This document shows, in pieces, positions 53,178 to 64,000 of a stretch of 64,000 nt of DNA. The translations under genes were made by a program, and so were the position numbers. Positions within the stretch are counted from its first letter, which is position 1; each line of letters opens with the position of its first letter. Source of the stretch: Arctopsyche grandis (taxonomy: Eukaryota; Arthropoda; Insecta; Trichoptera; Hydropsychidae); NCBI RefSeq assembly GCF_051622035.1, contig NC_135362.1:10295501-10359500 (forward strand), written 5' to 3'. The notes beneath the pieces were generated by a model. The model ran no database searches, was not told where the DNA came from, and saw only the letters and a program-made list of their open reading frames with translations.

Positions 53178-55971
53178 ATGGGTCGCAAAGCCAAGTTTGA
53201 TGGTGATGGGAAGAAAGTGGTGAAAGGACCTGGAAAGAAGGCTAAAAAGCAACAGGATCCTACGTTTGACGGCAGTTTCAAAGGTTGGTCTACTTTTTAT
53301 TCATAGAGGGCGAAATCCGAAATGTGCTTTTAGGTTAGGAAATGCCTATCGGTTGTCAACCTTCCGATACTGCATGTGTGGATATGCCATTTTGATTTTT
53401 AAATTATTTCTTCATGTTGTATTGTCGATTTCGTAGTTCGACGGAGAAGCGGTGGTGTTTTCAATGGTCACGCCAATATGGCAATTAATTTGATAAATTT
53501 TTGTATGTATTAATTTCAGATAATAAAGATATTCCGAAAGTATTGAGTCATCGACAGAAACAAAGAGCTGCTCGAAGAGTTAAAAAGAAAATCTCAATTA
53601 AAGAAAAGCGCAAGGAGTTGAAAGCTTTAAAAAAAGAAGAAAATGCAGTAAAAGTCATACCCGTAAATGGTTTTGCTACTAAAGAGAAAAAAAAGATTGT
53701 TAAGTCAACTGAAGGTATGGCCTATTATATTGACTTTTTTAATTCAACCCGAATTACATTTAATTTACTATAAAATTTTCATAGGTTTTACGGATGATAA
53801 TAAGGATTGGCTGAAGCCCAAAAAAGTATCTAAAAAAAACGAACTCAAAGCTAAAGCTAAGAAACAGGAAGAGGACTCTGAAGATTCAGATGAAAAATAC
53901 AACAGTGATGATAGTCAAGCCTCAGAATCTGACGAACCAAGTGGTGGTGAAGGCAATGATGCTCAAAATAGTGATGCTGATGATGGTTATAAGGTAATTG
54001 GAACAAACTATGCAGCTTATTTTGAAGTATTTTCTGTGTATAACCAGTTTATTTTTCTAGGTTGGAACTCTGGATGATGTTGATGAGAGCGATGTTTCTA
54101 AGGATGAGTTTGGTTCTGGTGACGACGACAGTGACGATGATGATGAAGAGGAAGGCGGTGACGATTCATCGAAAGATGGAGAAGATGATGACGATATGTT
54201 GCCCATTGAAAAAGCTAGTAAAAAGTTAAAAAAGAAACAGCAAATACAACAAAAACTTGCCGATGAGGAGATGCAACTTAACATTGCAAGCCATGATATT
54301 TTCGCTTTTCCGAGCGAGGAAGAACTCGATAAGCCTATTGGTCTACAAGAAATTCAGCAAAGAATCAAAGATGTCGTTACTGTTTTGAGTGATTTTACTA
54401 AGCACAGAGAGGAGGGCAAAAGCAGATCTGAATATACAGAATTGTTAAAAAATGATCTCTGTACCTATTACAGTTATAACGATTTCTTGATGGATCGTTT
54501 GATGCAACTCTTTCCATTGTCCGAATTGATGGAATTCTTAGAAGCTAGCGAGGTACAGAGACCGATGACGATCCGGACGAATAGTTTAAAAACTAGAAGA
54601 AGAGAGTTAGCACAGGCCCTTATCAACCGAGGGGTAAACTTAGATCCAGTCGGTAAATGGAGCAAGGTGGGTCTCGTTATTTATAGTTCGACAGTACCAG
54701 TCGGTGCTACTCCAGAATACCTTGCTGGACACTACTTGATTCAAGGTGCTTCTAGTTTTCTGCCTGTCATGTCATTAGCTCCACAAGAAAATGAGAGAAT
54801 TTTAGACATGTGCTCAGCTCCAGGTGGAAAGGCGTCCCATATAGCAGCCATTATGAAAAATACTGGCGTTCTTTTCGCAAACGACGTGAATAAAGATCGA
54901 CTGAAAGCTGTCATTGGTAACTTCCACAGAATGGGCGTAGTAAATTCTATTGTCGTATCATATGACGGACGAACATTCCCTAATGTAATAAAAGGTTTTG
55001 ATCGGGTGCTTTTGGATGCACCATGCACTGGTACAGGCGTTGCTGCTAAGGACGCTAGTGTAAAGACGAACAAAGACACAACTGATTTGCAGAGGTGTTA
55101 CAATCTGCAAAGGGAGTTGCTGTTAGCGGCCATTGATTGTGTTACCGCACGCTCGACTACCGGGGGCTATGTAGTATACTCAACATGCTCCATTTTACCA
55201 GAAGAAAATGAATGGGTAGTAGATTACGCATTGAAAAAAAGAAATGTGAAACTGGTACCGACTGGCTTAGATTTCGGTACAGAAGGCTTCACAAAATTCA
55301 GAAATTTGAGGTTCCATCCATCACTCAATTTATGCAGACGCTTTTATCCGCACACTCATAATATGGATGGATTTTTCGTTGCCAAATTGAAGAAGTTTTC
55401 TGATGTTATTGTATGTATTTATTTGTTTTTAATTTTTTTATTTATGACAATTTATATTTTACTAACGACTAATTGTATTTGTTTCTAGCCTGAAGATGTT
55501 CATAATAGCGAAAGCCAAGAAAACGAAGATGAAACTATTAATAACGAAAATAATGTAGAAGTTAAGACGAAATCAAAAAAACGACCCGCTGACAAAGAAA
55601 CAAATGTTTCAAAACCTAAAAAGAAAGCTAAAATTGAACCTGTGCCAGTTTCTGATAATACTGGTGTAAGTGTAATATACAGATAAGCTATATTTAAGAC
55701 ATCCTAGGTGTAACTATTTAAGGACTTATATTTATTTTAGGATAAGGCCGAAGCTGAGAATGGAGCAGATTCAAGTGTGACATTGAAGAAAAATCGTAAA
55801 AAGAAACAAGAAAGGCGCTTAAATGAAGCAAATGCAACTGACGACACAAAGAAAACAGAAAATGGTAAAGCGAAGTTCGTAAAAGGAGAATCTAAAGGCA
55901 AGAATTTTAAGAATTTCAAAAAGGGGAAAAAGTTCAAAAAGAAGCCAATGAAGAAGAAGGGTTCTCCGTAA
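53178..55971 (+). CDS. Nop2: 25S/28S rRNA cytosine-C5 methyltransferase NOP2 (NSUN1)
   Basis: Six exons, 53178-53283, 53520-53714, 53785-53993, 54061-55410, 55489-55665 and 55741-55971, give about 755 residues. NOP2 is a nucleolar protein needed for large-subunit assembly that methylates a cytosine in large rRNA. The N-terminus is Lys-rich (MGRKAKFDGDGKKVVKGPGK) and then acidic (DDDSDDDDEEE). The core has RPMTIRTNSLKTRRREL, the SAM-binding DMCSAPGGKASH, LLDAPCTGTGV with the releasing-type Cys at 55024-55026 and YSTCSILPEENE with the second Cys at 55186-55188, then HPSLNLCRRFYPHTHNMDG. The C-terminus is Lys-rich and ends KKPMKKKGSP. All splice phases agree. It is divergent from PPIH. Confidence 0.97.
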
Positions 55972-56093
55972 TTTAGTTATATACATTAATTAATTATACT
56001 ATACATTAATGTTACATAATGCTATGTATATATATTTTTTAAACATAAATCATTCATTTATTTTAAACGATGTTTTATTTCATTACCTAAACT

Positions 56094-56225
56094 ATGGATG
56101 AATTATTTAAGGTTATGTTATTAAAAATGGCGTCTAGAACTTTTCTGGATTTGTCAGATGAATTAAGAGTAGTGACATCTATGGTTAAAAACCGAAAAAG
56201 TAAATTGGAAAACCTTGGGGACTAA
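56094..56225 (+). CDS. Small ORF, 43 codons, unknown
   Basis: ATG at 56094, 122 bases after the Nop2 stop, opens a frame encoding MDELFKVMLLKMASRTFLDL and SDELRVVTSMVKNRKSKLEN, then LGD and TAA. A TAA lies six bases upstream in frame. The residue mix, with alternating hydrophobic and charged positions, looks helical and more protein-like than other short frames nearby. No family is recognised. It could be a microprotein, an exon, or chance. Confidence 0.3.
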   Translation: MDELFKVMLLKMASRTFLDLSDELRVVTSMVKNRKSKLENLGD

Positions 56226-56960
56226 ATATTGGAATAAATACTTGAATATGTACGCGTGTACATACATATATCAATCAATCTTTAATTGTAAATTTAATAA
56301 TTTCGAAATATTAAATTTCTCCTTGCCATCTGACGGTGAAAACCCCAACTATTTTCAAAATGAAAATTCTGGAAAAATCAAATTAGCATTATTTTATTAC
56401 AAATATATAGGTCACGCTCTTCGCATAAAATTCTGGTAAATTTTACTTAAAACTGAACACGCACCCCTATGTGTGCATACATTACATATTATTTGAGGGA
56501 TTGCATTAAAATTTTGCAATTACAGTACGAACTAGCTCGCTTAATTGCTCTTCAAACTACGTCAATAATCACTGTGAAACTACGGGGTGCCATTAAATTT
56601 AACAATCGTTAAACGACCTTTTCATTGACCGCTACCATTATGCTAACAAACAACGAACATTAAACCATATCAGAGATGGGGAACATATGTACATACATAT
56701 GTATGGGTGTAATATTTATGTATATAAGATTTCCTTAAAACGTATGTAGTGTTTTATATGAATTAGGCTTGCAAGACAGCTTATTGGAAAATGCATAGAG
56801 AAGTGGGTGGGGGTGAAAAGGAGGACGAGGGGGTTTTGGTTCGTGCTGATACCACCACCGGCGAAAATCCCGGGCTGCTGGGTGTGGCTGGGCCGCTTGC
56901 ACTCGGGCTACGACCCTGGAGGGGGTGTAGCTCTGGAAGGGGACTCCAGGGGTGGGGACG
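56226..56960. other. Intergenic; G-rich island at 56790-56960
   Basis: AT-rich to 56780, then a G-rich plus strand (GTGGGTGGGGGTGAAAAGGAGGACGAGGGGG). Frames in this island on both strands are compositional. Confidence 0.4.
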
Positions 56961-56964
56961 ATAC

Positions 56965-56998
56965 ATAAATACACCCTCCGTTCACTTCCTACTTCAGT
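56965..56998 (+). promoter_or_regulatory. Candidate TATA/initiator core promoter
   Basis: ATAAATA at 56965-56971 and TTCAGTCT with the initiator A at 56996 are 31 bases apart, the canonical insect TATA-Inr spacing, directly downstream of a G-rich island. The first ATG downstream (57043) opens MKICLITIYVIYINVY, hydrophobic but AT-driven, with no recognised continuation. Confidence 0.35.
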
Positions 56999-56999
56999 C

Positions 57000-58190
57000 T
57001 GAGTTTTGATCTGGTCTGGTTGCCTTGTCGCTTTGATTTTTTGATGAAAATCTGCCTAATTACTATTTACGTTATATATATAAATGTATACATATATATT
57101 TTTTTAAATAAAAATTGTCTTCTCGGAAATTTACTTAAAATATGATTTTACTTTTCAGCGTACTTATTGATAGAGGGAGTTGTAATAAAAAATTGGGTTA
57201 ATTATGCCGAGTGGTTATTCTCGATTACGCCTTCACCCATTTTCCTTGCTTGATTAAGAGTAAAAATGACCGATAAAAAACGTCTGAAGCATCCTCGAAA
57301 TCCTTTCCCCTTGTGGAAAGGTTTCGGTGTCGAGTGCTTTAAAAACATGTTTTGGACAGCAAATTTTCTGAATTTTGTTTGCAAGGCGAATTAAATTTTT
57401 ACGCGCTAAAATTTAAATCATTAGTCATTAATCATTATGTTTGCTGCAATTAAAAATAATATGGCTGGAACAGCTTTTTCATATGTCGTTGAAAAAATAC
57501 CAAAGGCACGAGTGAAAAATTAAATCATGGATGAACTGAGCTACTGAGAGATGGGAATTTTTTCAATCTTGGAAATGGCTGCGTATGTCATAAAAATTCT
57601 GATGATCCTCCAAGAAATTCTTTCAAAAGAAAGAAGTTTTGTTTGCTTGTGGACGCGTATGTACTCTATATTTAAATTAAAATGGGTAGTAAGCTGAAAT
57701 ATTATGAGTATACCTAATATTATTTATTATTTCACCAAAGTGATATTACAGAATTGCTCCAAGTCGTCACCATGGCTTAGCAAAAAAAAAAAACTAGTAA
57801 AAAGGACCAAAGTCAAACAAAGTCTTTTAAACATAAATGATAAATATGAATTTTAACACTACAAGATTAAGCTGAAATAAGAAATAAAGAAGTCAATATA
57901 TAAAAACATATTTGTAACGATGATGAAGCCATCAAACTGGTACATGCCACGGGAGAAGAGAACAAATCGCGAACTGCAAAAGTATGTATGTACATATTTA
58001 AACAGATTAGACGGGTCGTGGTTTTTACATTATTTTTGTATATGTGGCGGCTCGGCTCATTCGTCCATCCCCATATGTATATAATTCATAATTTGTTTAT
58101 AGCACAGCGGCCAGTCTTTGGAGCATACCCATTTTAATCTCATGTATAATATAATAAAAAGCTTGTAACAAAGACTGTTCGTTATGTGTG
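57000..58190. other. Intergenic, nothing recognised
   Basis: No convincing frame, repeat or RNA gene. Confidence 0.4.
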
Positions 58191-58199
58191 TGTAACTCG

Positions 58200-58333
58200 T
58201 TTCTGATTGGCTGTCTTTAAATATTCAAATAAATTTAATAAAAAAACAAACGAATGTTTACTATTGGCTTAGCTACACATGTTTAAGCGTTTTATATTAA
58301 ACATACTGAGTGAAGCCAGGGGGAACCACTACT
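58200..58333 (+). mobile_element. Helitron-like element, copy D, 3' part only
   Basis: ATTCAAATAAATTTAATAAAA, TTTACTATTGGCTTAGC, CATGTTTAAGCG and ACTGAGTGAAGCCAGGGGG are the 3' half of the Helitron family, diverged, without the 5' block. Confidence 0.6.
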
Positions 58334-58550
58334 ATTATTATATGTAAATAAAAATAGCTAAAAATAATAAACGTGATGTAGGAGATTTAATATACCTATA
58401 CATAAAGTAGTACTGTAAATCTGGTAATGAAAGAAATTACTCATTGATACAGTTACACATGTAAATATACACAATTCATTAACTGTCCATACTCGTATTC
58501 ATATGTGTCATTTCAATGTCTTCTAAAAATGAAATATATAGAGTAGAATA

Positions 58551-58730
58551 TCTAATATATAATTTCGAAAGAGACTTTGTATGTTTGTTTGGTTCGTAGA
58601 AAAAAACAAATGTATATTTAAATAAAATAAAACTATTCAAATAAATGTAATAAAATGTTTACTATTAGATTGGCCATGTTTAAGAGGTTTGTATTAACAA
58701 TACCGAGCGATGCCGGGTAAAAAGACTAGT
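58551..58730 (+). mobile_element. Helitron-like element, copy E
   Basis: Complete short copy from TCTAATATATAATTTCGAAAGAGACTTTGTATG to ACCGAGCGATGCCGGGTAAAAAGACTAGT, with canonical TC and CTAG ends, flanked by A and T as expected for Helitron insertion. Confidence 0.8.
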
Positions 58731-59226
58731 CTAATATACATATAATTTCGAAAGAGACTTTGTATGTACATAAGTTTTGGTTCGTAGAATCCGTGACGTT
58801 ATCGAATCTAATTTTCTATGACGACGATATCGTTATCGATTTCGATTCCTTTTTTAGTTCCGGATCCAGATTTCTGTGTCAGTTCCGGTTCCGGATTCCT
58901 ATTTTCAGTTCCGGATCCGGATTCCTGTTTCAGTTCCGAATTCGGATTACTTTTAAGTTCCGGTTCCCGATTCCTGTTTCAGTTCCGGATCCAGATTCCT
59001 GTTTCAGATCCAATTCAGCTTCCCGGTTCCAACTTCAGTTCCGATTCCCTTATATATAATATATAAAAAACCATTTGTTTCCAACCATGGCTTTCGTTAA
59101 ATATTATTTTTTTTCGATTCAAATAAATTTAATAAAAAAAAAGCAAATGAATATTTACTATTAGATTAGCCATATTTAATCGGTTTATACAACAAATACC
59201 GAGTGAAGCCGGGTGAAACCACTAGT
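58730..59226 (+). mobile_element. Helitron-like element, copy F, with TTCCGG repeats
   Basis: Begins at TCTAATATAC sharing the T of copy E's CTAGT and ends ACCGAGTGAAGCCGGGTGAAACCACTAGT. The longer interior holds about eight imperfect repeats of AGTTCCGGATCCGGATTCCTGTTTC at 58855-59050. Copies E and F form a tail-to-head tandem. Confidence 0.8.
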
Positions 59227-61289
59227 ATTTAATACATTAATACATTTATTGAAGGTGTGTATTGATTTTGAGCACAATAGACGATAACATAGTATATTTG
59301 TACTTCAATTAATTCCGTGTGACTTGACGACTGTCTGCGATTCGTTCCGGGAGGCTTTGAAGGTGTCGTCGACGATAAGGTTTTCACGGAGATTTCCCCA
59401 AGACACAATGGAGACATTTTCCGTTCATCCCGATCACTGTCTTTTATCTCGGATGTGTTTTTTCTTCAACCTTTCCTCCCTTTCATTTTGCCTCGCTCTC
59501 GAGTACGCCTCTCAACTGTGAATAATTTTTAATAATCAATCACATCCAAAAATAGACACGAAGACATAAATGCGTTAACAACACAAAACTTATGACGCAC
59601 AACTATGGCAAGTCACCCTCGAGATGTAGTAAAATTCCATAAACGAGACGCATTACCGTATCCAAACATTATCCGAAGAGACTTTATACAGGAGAGTGAA
59701 AAGTTTACAAAGCATTAAGTATTCCAACATATTGACACCGGTGAAAAAGTTTCTGAAGTGTTGACAATGATGTGCTCAGAGTAAATTTCAGACACACTTT
59801 AGTACGTCAAAAAGCCGTGGAGACCTTTTGCCATGTAATGTATCCAAGGATTTTAATTAGTTTTGGAAAATTTTACTACTTCATGATTATATTTTATGAT
59901 ATCTAGGTAATTGAAAATAAAGATTGAAACTAATCAATAAATTCAGGAAAAAAAATCCTTGAAGAAAATCAGCATCATTTCTTTGCGCTTTGGTCCTTCG
60001 AAGTGAACATTTCGTTGTGTGCAAAGAGCGTTTATCCAATTTGGGACAATGGAAATAAGGAAAGGAAAAATAAGAAATCGCTCTCGCTTCCGTTTCCTCA
60101 TTTCATTACAAAACCCTTCTTACTTATGCATGCAGGTAAATAAACGTATTGAAGTTGGGGGCGTATTAAGTCTCACTTTAAGTGCACATTCAATTTAAAT
60201 ATGGTGTATGTAACTTGAGCAAGACTAAACCATTTGAAATTTCAATAATACCGATTGAAAAAGTTGTGTGTTGTTTGCAAATAAATTATGTTGCTTTTTA
60301 TAACATATTGTTGCATGTTTTGATAGGTAAGTGTTAAGTTATGACAATTGAACCAAACCGTCAGTACTGCATGTTTGTTATAACGAAGAAGTCGACAGTT
60401 TGCCTTTCATAATAATAAAAGGTAGTTTTTTTGTGTATGTTATATGTTTAATTGTATAACTACATATTAAGATTCTGAAGACGCATGAATTCGGTCCAAA
60501 ATTCCTAATTTAATATGTTAAATAAATACATACGATTGAGGAGCATCGCTTTGAAAGAATTTTCCGGTATTTGACTGTACAAACATCTACACATGTAAGC
60601 CAATTTACATCACTTAAGAAAAATGGTTTATGAATAATATAATATTTTTTTCTGATTCGATACAATTTTAATACAATCATAAATGTTCTCGGAAATCAAA
60701 TTAATTGTTTTTATTTTTTACATTCAAACTGAATCGCTTAAAATCAAAAACAATTTTCATTTGTTTTTTTTTTTCGTTTATTTTCCTCTCTTAATATTGA
60801 ATATATTACGTTTAATTATACGTATTTACATATGTTCAAAATGCGTGTAATTGATGCTTCGGTATATCTTCGTACTGGACCGGATCACACGGAGACAATA
60901 AACATGATAACGTAAAAAAGGTGAGCTGAAAATTTATATCTACACTTCTCATGTTAGCTGTTGGGATTTGACACGGCTTCTGTAAATATACGTCAACCGG
61001 AAATAGCATTCGGTTCACCTTTGATATTCACTTTTTATGTGATCGAAATCGTCTTTTCATATTGATACACTCTTCCTTCAGTGCTTTTTATACCTTTGAA
61101 ATATAACAATGAGAAACAAACATAATATAATGTTGTTTGTCATATTAACTAATTATTACTTATAGAATAAGCTACGTGACATGTCATTTTCACGTAGCAA
61201 GTATCAAGTCGAAAATTGGAGTAAGGTTTATATGGGATATCTGTAAAAGTATCTTCATCAATAAAACAAAGCAAATTAAACACATATAC
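59227..61289. other. Intergenic, nothing firm
   Basis: A GC-richer piece at 59310-59520 has overlapping frames on both strands; the minus frame MSPLCLGEISVKTLSSTTPS ends near a GAA|GTACAA donor-like site, but has no partner exon. The remainder is AT-rich. Confidence 0.35.
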
Positions 61290-61500
61290 ATTTGCAACCC
61301 ACATTGGATGAAAGTATTTCTAATCCTCTTCCATTCCTGTCTATCTTGCACAACTTTTATCCATTTTTTTCCACACACTTTCATAGTCTATTCAGCTTTT
61401 ATTGTTTTTTCCACTTCCTATTAGACACAATCCGAGCACTTCCTTTGTCCATCTATCGTCATTTCGTTTTGCTTTGTTTCCGTATATTTCATAATCAATC
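61290..61500 (-). pseudogene. Non-LTR retrotransposon 3' tail, copy 3
   Basis: The minus strand reads NDDRWTKEVLG and, after a shift, KVCGKKWIKVVQDRQEWKRI, the same C-terminal pattern as the tails at 22150 and 35200. Dead fragment. Confidence 0.55.
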
Positions 61501-61858
61501 TTTCAACTCTAAACAATCTATTTTTTAGAAGAAAAACGCAACTAAAACAATGCAGAGAATATTAATTTTTGCCAAATATAATATAATAATACACCGTAGA
61601 CGAAATTTTACGTATGAAAAAATCTGTCAGCAATCGCGTTGCTTTTACTATATTATTGAATTTTTTGAGTTATTCTGAACCTATTTTCAAACATTGTCGC
61701 CAATTTGTTCAGAATCATACTATGTATTAGGGCGCAGAAACACAGAGTGGAACTCGGTAAGCTATTTTTAGATAGTTTTGCATATGTAAAAAAGCACTAG
61801 TACGTCTAATATAGGCCAAACTTACCCCCTGGAGTGTTTAAGGTGATGTATTTTCCTT

Positions 61859-62147
61859 GTATTGACGTATGTTTGACAGTGATCGATAACGATGAAGAAA
61901 TGTAGGAGTAACTTGTCGAAATAATAGGATTGTACGAATTAACAATGACATAAGACTAACCCTTTAACAGCTTCTGTGTGTCTGTGTGTCTCCGCCTTTA
62001 TGATAAGTGCGACTCGGGACTGTGAGAGCGTATCTTCATGTAATTATTAATTCGTACGATCTTACTACATATTTCGACAAGTTTTCATAAATTTCTTTAA
62101 ATATTGGAATCACCGATATCGATCACTGTCCAACATATGTCAATAAA
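61859..62147. mobile_element. Foldback element, TTGACATATGTTGGACAGTG family
   Basis: Left arm ATTGACGTATGTTTGACAGTGATCGATA...CTTGTCGAAATAATAGGATTGTACGAATTAA and right arm TTAATTCGTACGATCTTACTACATATTTCGACAAG...TATCGATCACTGTCCAACATATGTCAAT form inverted repeats of about 90 bp around a 105-bp centre. The same words occur at 20287-20527. Confidence 0.65.
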
Positions 62148-63400
62148 ATAATAAAATATAACCGAAAACAGTATGTATGTAATGTATTCTTTAAGGAAAT
62201 TGTAGTATTACATGTGTATGTTATGTAGTGCTCAAAATAGAAAACGTATCAAACGGAAACGATTTAAAAGATTGTCTATTTTTATTTGCCAAATAGAATG
62301 GGCAGTTAAAATTTTTCTTATGAGAAAATCAAGATCAGCAATCAAAATAAGCAATCTCATGAATTTCTTTGAGTTATTGATCTTTTTGTGCTACCCTTAT
62401 CTTATTTTCAAGCACGGCCGTTAATTTGTTCAGAATCATACTTTTATACATACATACACATATCGTCAGTTTATTGGCAGAAGCTTTACGTCAAAAATTG
62501 GCTGTTTTAGTATAACATACTCTGTCGTTTAAAAAAACAACTGATTTATTTTTGACGTAATTTAAAGATTTCAATACGAATTAAGTTAGTTATGTTCTCG
62601 CTTGTGATTTTAAATAGGTTTTTGAGCTCTTTTTCCTATTATGCTGTAGATTAAAATTATAATAATATAATACTATGATTACTAACCAAATTAAATTAAA
62701 TTGTAAAATAGAAAATGATCAGTAGATCAGTAGCTATTAAAATAGATATAAGATGTACTGTGAACATAATTTCGTAATAATAAAAAGCATTTAAAAAAAA
62801 AACAATGTTCTCGCTTAAAAATAATTGTTAATACTTCGAATAATCGAATATATAAATGATTAACACATATAGTGGTTAGTTTAATGAATAATGACTAGGT
62901 CACAAAATAGAGATTTTCAAACTTCTTGATTTTCGAAAAAGTCAATTTTCTCAGATATTTGACTTAGAGCATTATGTCAGCAAACCGACAATATGTAGTT
63001 TGTGTTTATCTTTCTGTTATTCCAAGCATACATGTGTACATCTTTTCTTGTTATATGCATCAATAGATGTATTGAATTTCACGTAACATTTACGAGTTCA
63101 AAGTTCGAGTTTCACATCAATAATAGTAGTATTTTCTTTAGAAATATCGTAATATTAGATTAAAAAAAATATGTATATATTAAATCGTCTCTTCGTCCTG
63201 TTTCATTCAAATCAACTAAAAAAAAATAATTACTTGAAAACTTACGATAGTTAAACATAATATTGTTCAATCGACACCTCATTTCCACCCAAATCTGACT
63301 TTGCAAGTTTTCAAATTTAGAACGACCTTTGACAAGATTTTCACGAACGATAAGAGTTTAAAGACCCTCATAGCCCATTCGCCTATCCCGAAACATCCTC
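62148..63400. other. Intergenic, nothing recognised
   Basis: AT-rich DNA without supported features. Confidence 0.4.
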
Positions 63401-63409
63401 ATCCCCGCA

Positions 63410-63660
63410 CATTACATACATACATACATATGTACATACGCGAGCAACAGTAAAGCCTTCGTCATACATATATACATACATACATATTTACTGCATACAA
63501 TATACAACCGCACAATTCAACACAACATCGAAGCGTCATCGATATAATCTCTTATCACCGAACTGACAACAATCTATCCCCCACGACATATACATACATA
63601 CATACATTCACATCTACCGTGGCATATACACATACATACATACATATATATGTATATACA

Positions 63661-63698
<38 letters not shown>

Positions 63699-63706
63699 TG
63701 TGGGTG
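63410..63706. repeat. ACAT microsatellite field and (GT)n tract
   Basis: ACATACATAC clusters at 63412-63435, 63465-63490, 63590-63605 and 63630-63660 lead to an uninterrupted (TG) tract at about 63664-63696. Frames through the tract are compositional. Confidence 0.85.
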
Positions 63707-64000
63707 TGGTAACGATCGGGCTGGTGGTTTGGGCGCGCGCGCCGTCGTATCGAACCTGCATCCGGGCGGGCGTCTCGGCGCAGCATCCGGACCAGTTCCA
63801 CACAGACCACCGGACAAAGCACTACCCCGGTATTCCTCTATCCACGGTACGAAAGCCGGATCGTAACCGGAATTCTGAGACCCCCACCCCCCGGTGGTTA
63901 ACCGGCCGGCCGAACCCTACCCCCGACCCACATTGTACGAGAGAGAGAGAAGCGCGCCAAAACTAGACAACCGGAAGTGGTTCGCTTCGACCCGCCCCTC
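63707..64000. promoter_or_regulatory. GC/CpG-rich block at the right edge
   Basis: Strongly GC-rich (GGGCGCGCGCGCCG, GGGCGGGCGTCTCGGCGC, CGGCCGGCCG) with a GAGAGAGAGAAG GAGA-factor-like site at about 63940. Such an island in this AT-rich DNA is likely the promoter or first exon of a gene beyond the window. Coding and strand cannot be settled. Confidence 0.35.

Noticed and set aside
58760-59066. FRFRIPVSVPDPDS-type repetitive frames
   Set aside because: They are translations of the TTCCGGATCC repeats inside a Helitron copy.
10191-59226. CRISPR-like direct repeats
   Set aside because: The recurring blocks are dispersed Helitron ends in a eukaryotic genome, not regularly spaced repeats with spacers.
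59229-59417. Minus-strand exon MSPLCLGEISVKTLSSTTPS
   Set aside because: A possible donor follows, but there is no family match or partner exon, and the other strand is equally open.
63555-63966. Six frames through the (TG) tract and GC-rich edge
   Set aside because: The translations are Thr-His or Cys-Val repeats or unstructured Pro/Arg text; driven by microsatellite and GC content.

Overview
The window is insect nuclear DNA: AT-rich, with introns bounded by GT-AG, long gene-poor stretches full of short transposon remnants, and frequent ACAT/ATGT microsatellite seeds. A ZAD-type zinc-finger gene and Ect4-type N-terminal exons on a SARM1 gene point to an arthropod. A Helitron family with TC...CTAGT ends and a GCGAAGCCGGGT 3' motif resembles families well known in Lepidoptera. 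A moth or close relative is my best guess; the species cannot be named from the sequence.

Layout. 1-8.2 kb is intergenic, opening with a Mutator-like transposase remnant split by a MITE (1-963). From 8.5 to 41.4 kb on the plus strand lies one very large gene, the Sarm1/Ect4 NAD+ hydrolase of axon degeneration and innate signalling. Its dispersed small serine-rich exons (8512, 22986, 27712, 29266, 30947, 34449, 36487, 37351) lead to a compact block encoding ARM repeats, two SAM domains and a TIR domain (37670-40698), then an unusual C-terminal exon (40818-41448). I assembled the exons by hand from splice signals, phase continuity and family knowledge; the ARM-SAM-TIR part is near certain and the distal exons are inferred.

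Downstream are five compact housekeeping or regulatory genes: Dph4/DNAJC24 (minus, 42491-42901), a three-exon gene fusing a ZAD to a FAR1/ZSWIM-type zinc domain (plus, 45079-46299), mitochondrial Coq10 (plus, 49102-49997), the U4/U6 snRNP cyclophilin PPIH (minus, 51288-52029) and the rRNA m5C methyltransferase homologue Nop2/NSUN1 (plus, 53178-55971). Beyond 56 kb I see no protein gene, only one 43-codon small ORF, a TATA/initiator pair without an obvious gene, a Helitron cluster, foldback elements and a GC-rich block at the right edge. The neighbouring genes share no single pathway.

Most notable: (1) the Sarm stop codon is TGA followed by CTAG, a known readthrough context, and the frame stays open through the rest of the exon, through an 81-nt intron and through a 209-codon exon; skipping the TGA exon also keeps frame, so the gene appears built to make alternative C-termini. 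(2) An alternative first exon with four 14-residue SPIVETPGS-type repeats behind an Arg-rich, acid-free N-terminus. (3) The ZAD-FAR1 fusion, probably a domesticated transposase DNA-binding domain. (4) A rich layer of nested and paired foldback elements.
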